Source: Lachnospiraceae bacterium
GTDB taxonomy: Bacteria > Bacillota > Clostridia > Lachnospirales > Lachnospiraceae
Direction: 5' to 3'
DNA length: 64,000 nucleotides
NCBI GenBank assembly: GCA_910575035.1
Contig: CAJTDL010000023.1
Span: forward strand, 1-64,000
The notes under the pieces are model-generated. The model searched no databases, was not told the origin of the DNA, and saw only the letters and a list, made by a program, of their open reading frames with translations. Below are positions 18,545-27,037 of this stretch, piece after piece; the first letter of the stretch is position 1, and every line of letters starts with the position of its first letter. Both the position numbers and the translations under genes were made by a program.

Positions 18545-19453
18545 ATGTCAACGATAGATAAGATCAATGAATGGAAGCAAAAGCGGGATGCTGTTATTTT
18601 AGCCCATTACTATGTAAATGACGAGGTGCAGGAAATTGCAGATTATGTGGGGGATTCCTTTTATCTTAGTAAAATTGCCACCAAAGTGGAGGCGGAGACG
18701 ATTTTGTTTTGCGGCGTGTCTTTTATGGGTGAGAGCGCCAAGATCCTGAACCCAGAAAAGACAGTGATTATGCCGGATATGATGGCAGACTGCCCTATGG
18801 CGCATATGGCGGATATTGGGAAAATCCAGGAAATGCGGGATCAGTACGAGGATCTGGCAGTGGTTTGCTATATCAATTCCACAGCCTTGCTTAAGACTTA
18901 TTCGGATGTGTGCGTGACGTCATCCAATGCCCTTAAGATTGTACAGGAATTGCCGAACCAGCATATTTTCTTTATTCCAGATGAGAACCTGGGGCGTTAT
19001 GTGGCTTCCCAGGTGCCAGAGAAGCATTTTATCTTTAACGATGGCTTTTGCCATGTACATAAGAGCATTCTGGCGGAAAATGTGAAGAAGGCCAAGGAAG
19101 CCCATCCCAATGCAGAGATTTTGGTGCACCCAGAATGCACGATGGATGTGGTTGCCCTGGCAGATTATGTGGGGAGCACCTCTGGCATTATTGATTTTGC
19201 CACAGAGAGCAAAGGGGAGGAGTTTATCATTGGGACAGAAATGGGCGTGTTGTATGAGCTGAAGCTGAAGAATCCAAACAAGCGTTTTTATTCCGTGGGA
19301 CACAGGCAGTTCTGCCCCAACATGAAGCGCATTACTTTAGAGAAGGTGGCAGATGCCTTAGAGCAGATGTTAAATACAGTAGAATTGAAAGAGGAAATAC
19401 GGCTGAAGGCGCAGATGCCTTTGGAGCGGATGTTAGAATTAGGTTCCAAGTAA
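18545..19453 (+). CDS. nadA: quinolinate synthase NadA (4Fe-4S)
   Basis: NadA condenses iminoaspartate with dihydroxyacetone phosphate to make quinolinate for NAD. The 302-residue compact form matches Thermotoga-type NadA. Three cluster cysteines are placed as expected: Cys83 (ADCPMA), Cys169 (NDGFCHVH) and Cys257 (QFCPNM). Substrate-binding HYYVNDEVQ, HPECTMD and STSGIIDF are present. The frame is open further upstream through MITE sequence, but ATG 18545 follows AGGGGAA and starts the conserved domain. nadB and nadC, normally in the same operon, are absent from the window. Confidence 0.92.
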   Translation: MSTIDKINEWKQKRDAVILAHYYVNDEVQEIADYVGDSFYLSKIATKVEAETILFCGVSFMGESAKILNPEKTVIMPDMMADCPMAHMADIGKIQEMRDQYEDLAVVCYINSTALLKTYSDVCVTSSNALKIVQELPNQHIFFIPDENLGRYVASQVPEKHFIFNDGFCHVHKSILAENVKKAKEAHPNAEILVHPECTMDVVALADYVGSTSGIIDFATESKGEEFIIGTEMGVLYELKLKNPNKRFYSVGHRQFCPNMKRITLEKVADALEQMLNTVELKEEIRLKAQMPLERMLELGSK

Positions 19454-19517
19454 CATTGATTTTATGGCAAGGATATGGTATGATAGGTGAGAACAGTATC
19501 ATTGCAAAGGAGAAATT

Positions 19518-20606
19518 ATGGAAAGGAATACATTATTAATTGTAGACGATGTCGAAATGAATCGAGAAATGTTGAAATTTATCTTTGAAGATAGATTTGA
19601 GATCCTAGAAGCAGGCGACGGGGATACGACATTGCAGCTGATGGAAGAGCATGGCGACCGCATTGCCCTTCTGTTTTTAGACATCATTATGCCGGGCAAA
19701 TCCGGATTAGATGTGCTGGAATATATGGCAGCGCATAGGTATATAGAATATATCCCAGTAATCATTATCACAGGGGAAGAGTCTACAGATACAGCCGTTA
19801 AGGCGTATGAGTATGGTGCATCCGATATTGTGTATAAGCCCTTTGTGCCTCAGGTCATTATACAGCGTGCCCTGAACTTGATTGAATTGTTTTCCAACCG
19901 GATTGATATTGAGAATAAGCTGGAAGAGCGGACAAAGCAATTGAAGGAGAGCCAGGAGAAGCTGAAGAAGCAGAATGATTTCCTGATCAATGCCCTCAGT
20001 TCTGTCGTGGAATTCCGAAGCCTGGAATCTGGGGAGCATATCCAGAGGGTGAAGTACTACACATGGATGCTGTTGAAGTACCTGGTTGCATCCTATCCAG
20101 AATATCACCTGACAGAGGATGCCGTGGACTTAATCGTGAGCGCTTCAGCGCTCCATGACCTTGGGAAAATCGCGATCCCAGACAATATCCTGCTGAAGCC
20201 TGGGAGGCTGACGAAGGAAGAATTTGAGGAGATGAAGAAGCATACCACCTATGGGTGTGAGCTTTTGGAGAACTTTAAGCAGGATGACGACGATTTTTAT
20301 CAGTATTGTTATGAGATTTGCCGTTACCACCATGAGCGCTATGACGGGCGCGGGTATCCAGATGGGCTAAAAGGGGATGATATCCCGATATGGGCACAGG
20401 TGGTTGCGATTGCAGATGTATATGACGCGCTGGTAAGTAAGCGTGTGTATAAGGCGGCATATGCTTTGGATGAGGCGGCGCAGATGATCTTGAACGGGGA
20501 ATGCGGCGTGTTTTCGCCAGTGATCCTGGATTGTTTCCAGCAGGCAAAAGAGGAGTTTTTCCAGGCGACGAAGATGAAATTATCCTTTGCAGATATAAAG
20601 AAGTAA
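19518..20606 (+). CDS. response regulator with HD-GYP-type phosphodiesterase domain
   Basis: The 362-residue protein has a receiver domain (residues ~5-120; acidic pocket DD at 10-11, phospho-acceptor Asp55 in LFLDIIMPG, Lys in YKPFVP). A coiled-coil linker follows (ENKLEERTKQLKESQEKLKK), then an HD domain with ALHDLGKIAIPDN and the HD-GYP hallmark YHHERYDGRGYPDGL. RpfG-type proteins of this layout hydrolyse cyclic di-GMP. No partner kinase gene adjoins. AAAGGAG precedes ATG 19518. Confidence 0.88.
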   Translation: MERNTLLIVDDVEMNREMLKFIFEDRFEILEAGDGDTTLQLMEEHGDRIALLFLDIIMPGKSGLDVLEYMAAHRYIEYIPVIIITGEESTDTAVKAYEYGASDIVYKPFVPQVIIQRALNLIELFSNRIDIENKLEERTKQLKESQEKLKKQNDFLINALSSVVEFRSLESGEHIQRVKYYTWMLLKYLVASYPEYHLTEDAVDLIVSASALHDLGKIAIPDNILLKPGRLTKEEFEEMKKHTTYGCELLENFKQDDDDFYQYCYEICRYHHERYDGRGYPDGLKGDDIPIWAQVVAIADVYDALVSKRVYKAAYALDEAAQMILNGECGVFSPVILDCFQQAKEEFFQATKMKLSFADIKK

Positions 20607-20639
20607 CGATGGACGAAATAGAAGATTGGCAAGGAGTGT

Positions 20640-20672
20640 AAGGGGGAGTCCCGGGAGGGGGTTCCCTTTTTT
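20640..20672 (+). terminator. probable terminator after the REC-HD gene
   Basis: AAGGGGGAGTCCC and GGGGGTTCCCTT can form an imperfect stem followed by TTTTTT. Confidence 0.55.
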
Positions 20673-20688
20673 ATCTTGTAGGAAATTC

Positions 20689-20833
20689 GTTACTATTCAT
20701 GGCTCAGGAATGCGCTGAACTGTGCATTCCGTGAGAACATGATTCAGGAGTGAGGGGCGATTTTTGTGAAGCAAAACTTTAAATATCGCCTCGAATTGTT
20801 GCTATGGGCAGCTCCCAGGCCGTGAATAGTAAC
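20689..20833 (+). mobile_element. MITE-1 copy C, complete with 8-bp duplication
   Basis: This is a 145-bp copy with ends GTTACTATTCATGGC and GGCCGTGAATAGTAAC. The flanks GGAAATTC (20681-20688 and 20834-20841) are identical, an 8-bp target duplication. Internal hairpins: GGAATGCGC/GTGCATTCC (nearly paired) and a GGGGCGAT-type arm with ATCGCCTC. Confidence 0.92.
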
Positions 20834-20858
20834 GGAAATTCTCATAGGCGCACAAAAC

Positions 20859-20887
20859 TTGCCAAAATTTCAAATATATCTTATAAT
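20859..20887 (+). promoter_or_regulatory. promoter of the murE-priA run
   Basis: TTGCCA (20859-20864) and TATAAT (20882-20887) are 17 bp apart, just downstream of MITE-1 copy C and 35 bp before murE. Confidence 0.75.
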
Positions 20888-20922
20888 AAAACAAGTATGC
20901 AGTTTAGAAAAGGGGAATGGCA

Positions 20923-22398
20923 ATGGAAAAATTAGGAAGATTGTTGGAAGGGCTGGACTATACGCTTGTGCAGGGGACAAAAGAGGTTGAGATCACAAGC
21001 CTGGTGTATGATTCCAGAAGGGTTGTGGAGGGCTGCCTGTTTGTATGCATTAAGGGCGCAGTGGCAGATGGGCATGCCTTTGTGGAAGAGGCAGCCCAAA
21101 GGGGGGCTGCTGCTGTTATGGTGCAGGATGGGGTAAAGGCGCCAGAAGGGCTGACTGTAATCCATGTGGAGGATACACGGTATGGGCTGGCAGTGGCTTC
21201 GGCTGCCTGGTTCCATCATCCGGCAGAGGAACTGAGAGTGATCGGAGTGACTGGGACGAAGGGGAAGACCACCACCACCTATATGGTGAAGTCTATCCTG
21301 GAGCATGCAGGGTATAAGGTAGGGCTGATTGGGACGATTGAAGCCGTGATTGGGGACAAGGCAATACCTGCCAATAATACAACGCCAGAATCGTACATTG
21401 TACAGGATTATTTTCGCCGGATGGCAGACAGCGGATGCCAGTGCGTGGTGATGGAGGTATCCTCGCAGGGGCTGATGATGCACCGTACGGCAGGGTTTGT
21501 GTTTGACATTGGGATTTTTACCAATATTGAGCCAGACCATATCGGACCCAATGAGCACAGCTCTTTTGAGGAGTATATGGCCTGCAAGGGAATGCTGTTT
21601 CGCCAGTGTAGGGTTGGGATCGTGAACCGGGATGACAGGCATTGGGAGCAAGTGGTTGCAGGGCATACCTGCTCCATAGAGACTTTTGGCTTTTCAGAAG
21701 AGGCAGACCTGCGGGCAGTGGATGCGCAGCTTTTGAAAAGGCCGGGGTATCTGGGTGTGTCTTACCATGCAAAAGGCCTGGTGGATATGGACGTGGAATT
21801 GGATGTGCCAGGTAAATTCAGTATTTACAATTCTTTGACGGCCATTGCCATTTGCCGCCATTTCCAGGTGGCGCCAGAGGATATCTGGCAATCCCTGAAG
21901 GCGGCGAAGGTAAAGGGCAGGATTGAGATGGTGAAGGTATCAGATGATTTTACCCTGATGATTGATTATGCCCACAATTCCATGAGCCTGGAGAGCCTGC
22001 TGGCTACCCTGAAGGAATATAAGCCTGCCAGGCTGGTGTGCCTGTTTGGCTGCGGCGGCAACCGTTCCAGGCTGCGGCGGTATGAGATGGGTGAGGTGTC
22101 TGGCCGGTTGGCGGATTTGTCCATTATCACCTCGGATAACCCGCGGTTTGAAGATCCGCAGGCCATTCTGGACGATATTAAAGTGGGCATGGCAAAAACG
22201 GATGGGGAATATGTGGAGATTATTGACCGGAAGGAAGCCATCAAGTATGCCATTTCCCACGGGCAGCCTGGGGATGTGATCGTGCTTGCCGGAAAGGGAC
22301 ACGAAGACTATCAGGAGATTAAGGGGAAAAAATACCCTATGGATGAACGGGTGCTGATACAGGAGGTTTTAAGCGAGCTGGCGCAGGGAAGTAGGTGA
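20923..22398 (+). CDS. murE: UDP-N-acetylmuramoyl-tripeptide synthetase MurE
   Basis: MurE adds the third amino acid to UDP-MurNAc-L-Ala-D-Glu in the cytosol. The 491-residue product has the ATP motif GVTGTKGKTTTTYM, the family TNIEPDHIG block and carbamylated-Lys region, and a C-terminal FGCGGNR. The sequence SDNPRFEDP contains the DNPR motif associated with meso-diaminopimelate specificity. ATG 20923 is chosen because the AAAAGGGG ribosome site is too close to ATG 20917. priA follows after 7 bp. Confidence 0.93.
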   Translation: MEKLGRLLEGLDYTLVQGTKEVEITSLVYDSRRVVEGCLFVCIKGAVADGHAFVEEAAQRGAAAVMVQDGVKAPEGLTVIHVEDTRYGLAVASAAWFHHPAEELRVIGVTGTKGKTTTTYMVKSILEHAGYKVGLIGTIEAVIGDKAIPANNTTPESYIVQDYFRRMADSGCQCVVMEVSSQGLMMHRTAGFVFDIGIFTNIEPDHIGPNEHSSFEEYMACKGMLFRQCRVGIVNRDDRHWEQVVAGHTCSIETFGFSEEADLRAVDAQLLKRPGYLGVSYHAKGLVDMDVELDVPGKFSIYNSLTAIAICRHFQVAPEDIWQSLKAAKVKGRIEMVKVSDDFTLMIDYAHNSMSLESLLATLKEYKPARLVCLFGCGGNRSRLRRYEMGEVSGRLADLSIITSDNPRFEDPQAILDDIKVGMAKTDGEYVEIIDRKEAIKYAISHGQPGDVIVLAGKGHEDYQEIKGKKYPMDERVLIQEVLSELAQGSR

Positions 22399-22405
22399 TG
22401 CGGCA

Positions 22406-24649
22406 ATGTCAGAATATGCAAATATTGTTATTGACATTTCTCATGAAAAATTGGATAAAATATTTCAATATCAGATACCTGAGCCTTTGCGCGGCGAAAT
22501 TTCAGTGGGGATGCGGGTGAAAATCCCCTTTGGGATGGGAAACCGTGAAACCACAGGCTATGTGGTGGGATTAGCAGACGAGGCTTCCTATGACCCGGAG
22601 AAGATTAAGGAAATCAAGGGCGTAGTGCCAGGCAGCGTTTCCATTGAATCCCAGCTGATTGCCCTGGCGGACTGGATGCGGGAGAATTATGGCGGGACCA
22701 TGAACCATGCCTTGAAGACTGTCCTTCCCATCAAACAGAAAACAGCAGAGAAAAAGCAGCGCTTTGTGGTATTGGCTGTGAGCCGGGAGGAAGCAGCGGG
22801 GCAGCTTGCCCTGTTTGAAAAAAAGCATTACACGGCGCGGGCAAGGCTTCTGTCAGCTCTGCTGGAGCAAAGCCCTATTCCCTATGATGTGGTAGTGGTG
22901 AAGCTGAATATTTCTGTTGCCGTGATCCGTGCCATGAAAAAGACGGGGATTTTGCGTGTGGAGGAAAAGCGTTTATACCGCAGCCCCTTTGGGGAAATCA
23001 AGCAGGAGGAAAAGCTGCTGATATTGAACGAAGGGCAGCAAAAGGCTGTGGAGCATATCTGGCAGGAATGGGAGCAGGGGTACCGCCATACCTATCTGAT
23101 CCATGGGGTGACAGGAAGCGGGAAGACGGCTGTGTATATTGAGTTGATTGACCGTATCGTAAAGGCAGGGAAGCAGGCCATCGTGCTGATACCAGAAATT
23201 GCATTGACTTACCAGACAGTGGAGCGGTTTTACCAGCGTTTTGGGGAACGGGTGTCTATCCTGAATTCTAAAATGTCAGCTGGGGAGCGCTATGACCAGT
23301 TTGAGCGGGCAAGCCAGGGTCAGGTGGATGTGATGATCGGGCCGCGTTCCGCCTTGTTCACACCTTTTTCAAATCTTGGCGTTATTATTATAGATGAGGA
23401 GCATGAATCCAGCTATAAGAGCGAAACGCTGCCCCGTTACCATGCCAGGGAAACAGCCATTGCCCGTGCCAAGATGGCGCAAGCCAGCGTTGTGCTTGGC
23501 TCTGCTACGCCTTCTATTGACAGCTATTATAGGGCGAAGCAAGGGGAATATGTGCTTTTGGAGCTGGACAAGAGGATTGAGGAAAAGCCGTTGCCAGTTT
23601 GCCATATGGTGGATCTGCGGGAAGAACTGAAAAAGGGCAACCGTTCCATTTTAAGCGAGAAGCTGCAGGCGCTGCTGGGGCAGCGGCTAAGCAGCGGCCA
23701 GCAGGCCATGCTGTTTTTGAACCGACGGGGGATGGCAAGCTTTATTACCTGCCGTTCCTGTGGGTATGTGCCAAAATGCCCCCATTGTGATGTGTCTTTG
23801 AGCCAGCATAACAATGGGAAGGCGGTGTGCCATTACTGCGGCTATGAGGAGCCTGTTCCGGAGGTGTGCCCGGAATGTGGGTCTGGGTATATCAGCGGCT
23901 TTAAGGCGGGAACCCAGAAGATTGAGGAGGTTGTGAAAAACAGGTTTCCCAAGGCCAGGGTGCTGCGGATGGATTTTGACACTACCCGGAAAAAGGATGG
24001 GTACGAGAAGATTTTGTCGGCCTTTTCCAATCAGGAGGCAGACATATTGATTGGCACACAGATGATTGTGAAGGGGCATGATTTTCCAAATGTGACGCTG
24101 GTGGGCGTATTGGCGGCGGATCTGTCGCTGCATATCAGTGATTACCGGGCGGCAGAGCGGACCTTTCAGCTGATTACCCAGGCGGCAGGAAGGGCTGGGC
24201 GGGGGAGGCAGCCAGGGGAAGTGGTGATACAGACCTATAGCCCAGAACACTATTGCATGAAGCTTTCCCAGAGCCAGGATTATAAGAAGTTTTATGAAAC
24301 GGAGATTGCTTATCGGGCATTGCTGCATTATCCGCCCTGCGGGCATATGATGGTAATGCTTGTGGCTTCAGGGGATGAGATGACAGCGTCCCTGAGCATG
24401 GAGCTTTTGGCAGGGAAGATCCGGCAGGCTAAGGAGAATGGTAAGCTGCAGGGCTTGTCGGTGATTGGGCCAGCCAGCCCTTCGGTGGCGAAAATTAAGG
24501 ATATTTACCGAAAGGTGATGTACTTTAAGCATGGGGACTACCAGGAACTGGTGGAAATCAAGGATGTGCTGGAGCAATTTGTAAACCGTCATCGGGAGTT
24601 TGCAAATGTGATGGTGCAGTTTGATTTTAATCCTATGAGTGGGTTTTAG
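22406..24649 (+). CDS. priA: primosomal protein N' (PriA helicase)
   Basis: PriA is a superfamily 2 3'-5' helicase that restarts collapsed replication forks. The N-terminal DNA-binding domain (NIVIDISHEKLDKIFQYQIP) is followed by Walker A GVTGSGKTAVY (about residue 235), the DEAH-type box IIIDEEHESSYKSE, and helicase motifs GSATPS, IGTQMIVKG and TQAAGRAGRG. The zinc-binding insert has eight cysteines in CRSCG, CPHC, CHYCG and CPECG. Length 747 is normal. It heads the conserved Firmicutes priA-def-fmt cluster. Confidence 0.96.
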   Translation: MSEYANIVIDISHEKLDKIFQYQIPEPLRGEISVGMRVKIPFGMGNRETTGYVVGLADEASYDPEKIKEIKGVVPGSVSIESQLIALADWMRENYGGTMNHALKTVLPIKQKTAEKKQRFVVLAVSREEAAGQLALFEKKHYTARARLLSALLEQSPIPYDVVVVKLNISVAVIRAMKKTGILRVEEKRLYRSPFGEIKQEEKLLILNEGQQKAVEHIWQEWEQGYRHTYLIHGVTGSGKTAVYIELIDRIVKAGKQAIVLIPEIALTYQTVERFYQRFGERVSILNSKMSAGERYDQFERASQGQVDVMIGPRSALFTPFSNLGVIIIDEEHESSYKSETLPRYHARETAIARAKMAQASVVLGSATPSIDSYYRAKQGEYVLLELDKRIEEKPLPVCHMVDLREELKKGNRSILSEKLQALLGQRLSSGQQAMLFLNRRGMASFITCRSCGYVPKCPHCDVSLSQHNNGKAVCHYCGYEEPVPEVCPECGSGYISGFKAGTQKIEEVVKNRFPKARVLRMDFDTTRKKDGYEKILSAFSNQEADILIGTQMIVKGHDFPNVTLVGVLAADLSLHISDYRAAERTFQLITQAAGRAGRGRQPGEVVIQTYSPEHYCMKLSQSQDYKKFYETEIAYRALLHYPPCGHMMVMLVASGDEMTASLSMELLAGKIRQAKENGKLQGLSVIGPASPSVAKIKDIYRKVMYFKHGDYQELVEIKDVLEQFVNRHREFANVMVQFDFNPMSGF

Positions 24650-24705
24650 CGGCAAAAATGGAAGGGTGTGGAATGTGCCTTTCGAAAAAATAGGAGGATA
24701 GAGAG

Positions 24706-25182
24706 ATGGCATTAAGGACAATTCGTCAGCTTGGAGACGAGGTATTGACAAAGAAGTGTCGGGAAGTGAAGGAGATGACACCCAGGATTCGGGAGTTGAT
24801 TGAGGATATGAAAGAAACGATGTATGACGCCAATGGCGTTGGCCTTGCTGCTCCCCAGGTGGGGGTTTTAAGGAGGGTCGTGGTGATTGATGTGGGAGAA
24901 GGCCCGATTGTGCTGGTAAATCCGCAGATCTTAGAGACAAGGGGGGAAAAGACAGAGGATGAGGCGTGTTTGAGCCTTCCAGGAAAAGCAGGGCAGGTAA
25001 CAAGGCCGGCTTATGTGAAGGTAGAGGCCTTGAATGAAGACATGGAGAAGGTGGAGCTGGAAGGGGAAGATCTGTTGGCGCGGGCATTTTGCCATGAAAT
25101 TGACCATTTGGATGGGCACATGTATGTGGAAAAGGTGGAGGGGGAGCTGCATGATGTGGTGTATGAGGAGGATGAGGCGTAG
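24706..25182 (+). CDS. def: peptide deformylase
   Basis: It removes the formyl group from nascent N-terminal methionine. All three motifs are present: GVGLAAPQVG (residues 44-53), EACLSLPG with metal ligand Cys88, and HEIDHLDG with His130, Glu131 and His134. Length 158. AATAGGAGG upstream fixes ATG 24706. Functionally paired with fmt next door, which adds the formyl group to Met-tRNA. Confidence 0.96.
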   Translation: MALRTIRQLGDEVLTKKCREVKEMTPRIRELIEDMKETMYDANGVGLAAPQVGVLRRVVVIDVGEGPIVLVNPQILETRGEKTEDEACLSLPGKAGQVTRPAYVKVEALNEDMEKVELEGEDLLARAFCHEIDHLDGHMYVEKVEGELHDVVYEEDEA

Positions 25183-25311
25183 GGAGCCTTTGCAGAGGGC
25201 GCCGCTATGGCATTAAAATCGGCCTGGCAGGCTTAAAATCCATCCTGCGTTATGATCTGCGTATCAGGCGCTGGCATACTGGTGAAAGAATGAAGGGAGG
25301 AAAAATGGAAA

Positions 25312-26289
25312 ATGAAGATTATTTTTATGGGAACGCCGGATTTTTCGGTAGGGACATTGGAAAGGCTGTTGGAGGCAGGGCATGAGATTATGCTGGTGGT
25401 AACGCAGCCGGATAAGGCGAGGGGGAGAGGGAAAAAGGTACAGTATTCGCCAGTGAAGGAAGCGGCGCTGGCGCATGGGCTGGAGGTGTATCAGCCTAAG
25501 AGGATACGGGAAGAGGAATGCGTGGCGTATTTGAAGGGGTATGAGGCTGATATTGCCGTAGTGGTGGCGTTTGGGCAGATATTGCCAAAGGAGATATTGG
25601 AAATGCCAAGGTATGGGTGCGTGAATGTGCATGCATCGCTGCTGCCAAAGTATCGGGGTGCTTCCCCCATCCAGTGGGCTGTCATACAGGGGGAAGACGT
25701 AACTGGGGTTACGACGATGCGGATGGATGAGGGGCTGGATACAGGGGATATAATCCTGCAGCAGGAGGTAAGGCTGCGGGAGGATGAGACAGGCGGCAGC
25801 CTGTTTGAGCGGCTGAGCCAGGCAGGGGCGGAGCTTTGCGTGAAGACTTTGGAGGCGATTGGCCAGGGGACAGCAGTTTATACGCCGCAGGATCATGAAG
25901 AGGCTACGCATACAACAATCATTAACAAGCAGTTGGGGAAGATTGACTGGAATATGCCAGCGAAGGAGCTGGAGTGCCTGGTGCGGGGGCTGAATCCCTG
26001 GCCTAGCGCCTATACGTCATTAAATGGGAAGGTTTTGAAGATATGGAAGGCTTCTTGGCTGCCGCAGCCCCTGGAAAAGGCAGGGGAAAAAGAGGAGGCG
26101 GCCAATGGCGGGAGTGGCCAAAAGGCTCAGCCGGGGACGGTTTTGGAAGCTGGCAAGGGGGGCTGGAAGGTTCAGGCAGGGCAAGGGATTCTGGTATTGG
26201 AAGAGGTTCAGCTGGAAGGGAAGAGGAGGATGGCGGCAAATGATTTTTTGCGGGGCTTCCCGGTAGAAGCTGGGCAGAAATTTGAGTAA
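25312..26289 (+). CDS. fmt: methionyl-tRNA formyltransferase
   Basis: It formylates initiator Met-tRNA using 10-formyltetrahydrofolate. The N-terminal Rossmann domain begins MKIIFMGTPDFSVGTLERL; the catalytic segment is NVHASLLPKYRGASPIQWA, with a following Asp in TTMRMDEGLDTGD. The C-terminal OB-like domain starts around residue 210 and contains a Gly/Ala/Lys-rich insertion (AGEKEEAANGGSGQKAQ), which makes it slightly long at 325 residues. Confidence 0.95.
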   Translation: MKIIFMGTPDFSVGTLERLLEAGHEIMLVVTQPDKARGRGKKVQYSPVKEAALAHGLEVYQPKRIREEECVAYLKGYEADIAVVVAFGQILPKEILEMPRYGCVNVHASLLPKYRGASPIQWAVIQGEDVTGVTTMRMDEGLDTGDIILQQEVRLREDETGGSLFERLSQAGAELCVKTLEAIGQGTAVYTPQDHEEATHTTIINKQLGKIDWNMPAKELECLVRGLNPWPSAYTSLNGKVLKIWKASWLPQPLEKAGEKEEAANGGSGQKAQPGTVLEAGKGGWKVQAGQGILVLEEVQLEGKRRMAANDFLRGFPVEAGQKFE

Positions 26290-26303
26290 AAGGAGTGATG
26301 GAT

Positions 26304-27011
26304 ATGCCGTTTTATGGATATTATTTTGACCCTACCTACATTTTGGTGTTGATTGGGGCTGTTATTTGCCTGATTGCGTCAGCTAGGGTTAAAACGACAT
26401 TTAATAAGTACGATAGAGTGCGCAGTATGTCGGGAATGACAGGCGCGCAGGCAGCAGAGAGGATCCTGCATGCAGCGGGGATTTATGATGTTTCGGTGCA
26501 GCATGTGGCTGGGAGGCTGACGGATCATTATGATCCCAGAAGCAAGGTTCTGCGGCTTTCTGACAGCACTTTTGGCTCGGCCTCTGTGGCGGCGGTAGGG
26601 GTGGCGGCCCATGAATGCGGGCATGCAATCCAGCATCAAAAATCTTATGCGCCTTTGATGGTGCGGGGGGCGATTGTCCCAGTGGCAAATCTGGGCTCTT
26701 ATGCGGCGTGGCCGCTGATTATCATCGGCATGTTTATTACAAGCAGTACAGGGAGCCTGCTGATCAATATTGGGATACTTTGTTTTTCTTTGGCAGTCCT
26801 GTTTCAGCTTGTTACCCTTCCGGTGGAGTTTGACGCTTCCAAGCGTGCGGTTCGGATTTTAGGGGAGACAGGCATTTTGGGGCAGGAAGAGCTGAAAGGG
26901 ACTAGGAAGGTTCTTGGGGCAGCAGCCCTGACTTATGTGGCAAGCGCAGCGGCGGCGATTTTACAGTTACTGCGGCTTTTGATCCTGTTTGGCGGGAGAA
27001 GCGACGATTAA
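26304..27011 (+). CDS. YugP-type membrane zinc metallopeptidase
   Basis: The integral membrane protein has a first helix at about residues 8-25, a zinc site HECGHAIQH near residues 109-117, and three further helices (PLIIIGMFIT; LLINIGILCFSLAVLF; LTYVASAAAAILQLL). This is the DUF/peptidase family of B. subtilis YugP. Three start codons cluster (26295 GTG, 26298 and 26304 ATG); AAAGGAG spacing favours 26304, starting MPFYGYYFDPTY. It sits between fmt and rsmB as in many clostridia; its substrate is unknown. Confidence 0.85.
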   Translation: MPFYGYYFDPTYILVLIGAVICLIASARVKTTFNKYDRVRSMSGMTGAQAAERILHAAGIYDVSVQHVAGRLTDHYDPRSKVLRLSDSTFGSASVAAVGVAAHECGHAIQHQKSYAPLMVRGAIVPVANLGSYAAWPLIIIGMFITSSTGSLLINIGILCFSLAVLFQLVTLPVEFDASKRAVRILGETGILGQEELKGTRKVLGAAALTYVASAAAAILQLLRLLILFGGRSDD

Positions 27012-27037
27012 AAATTTGGATGAGGAGGGCTCCTTTT

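Noticed and set aside
23687-24346. 219-codon minus-strand frame within priA
   Set aside because: It is a shadow of priA helicase and zinc-finger sequence; no independent evidence.
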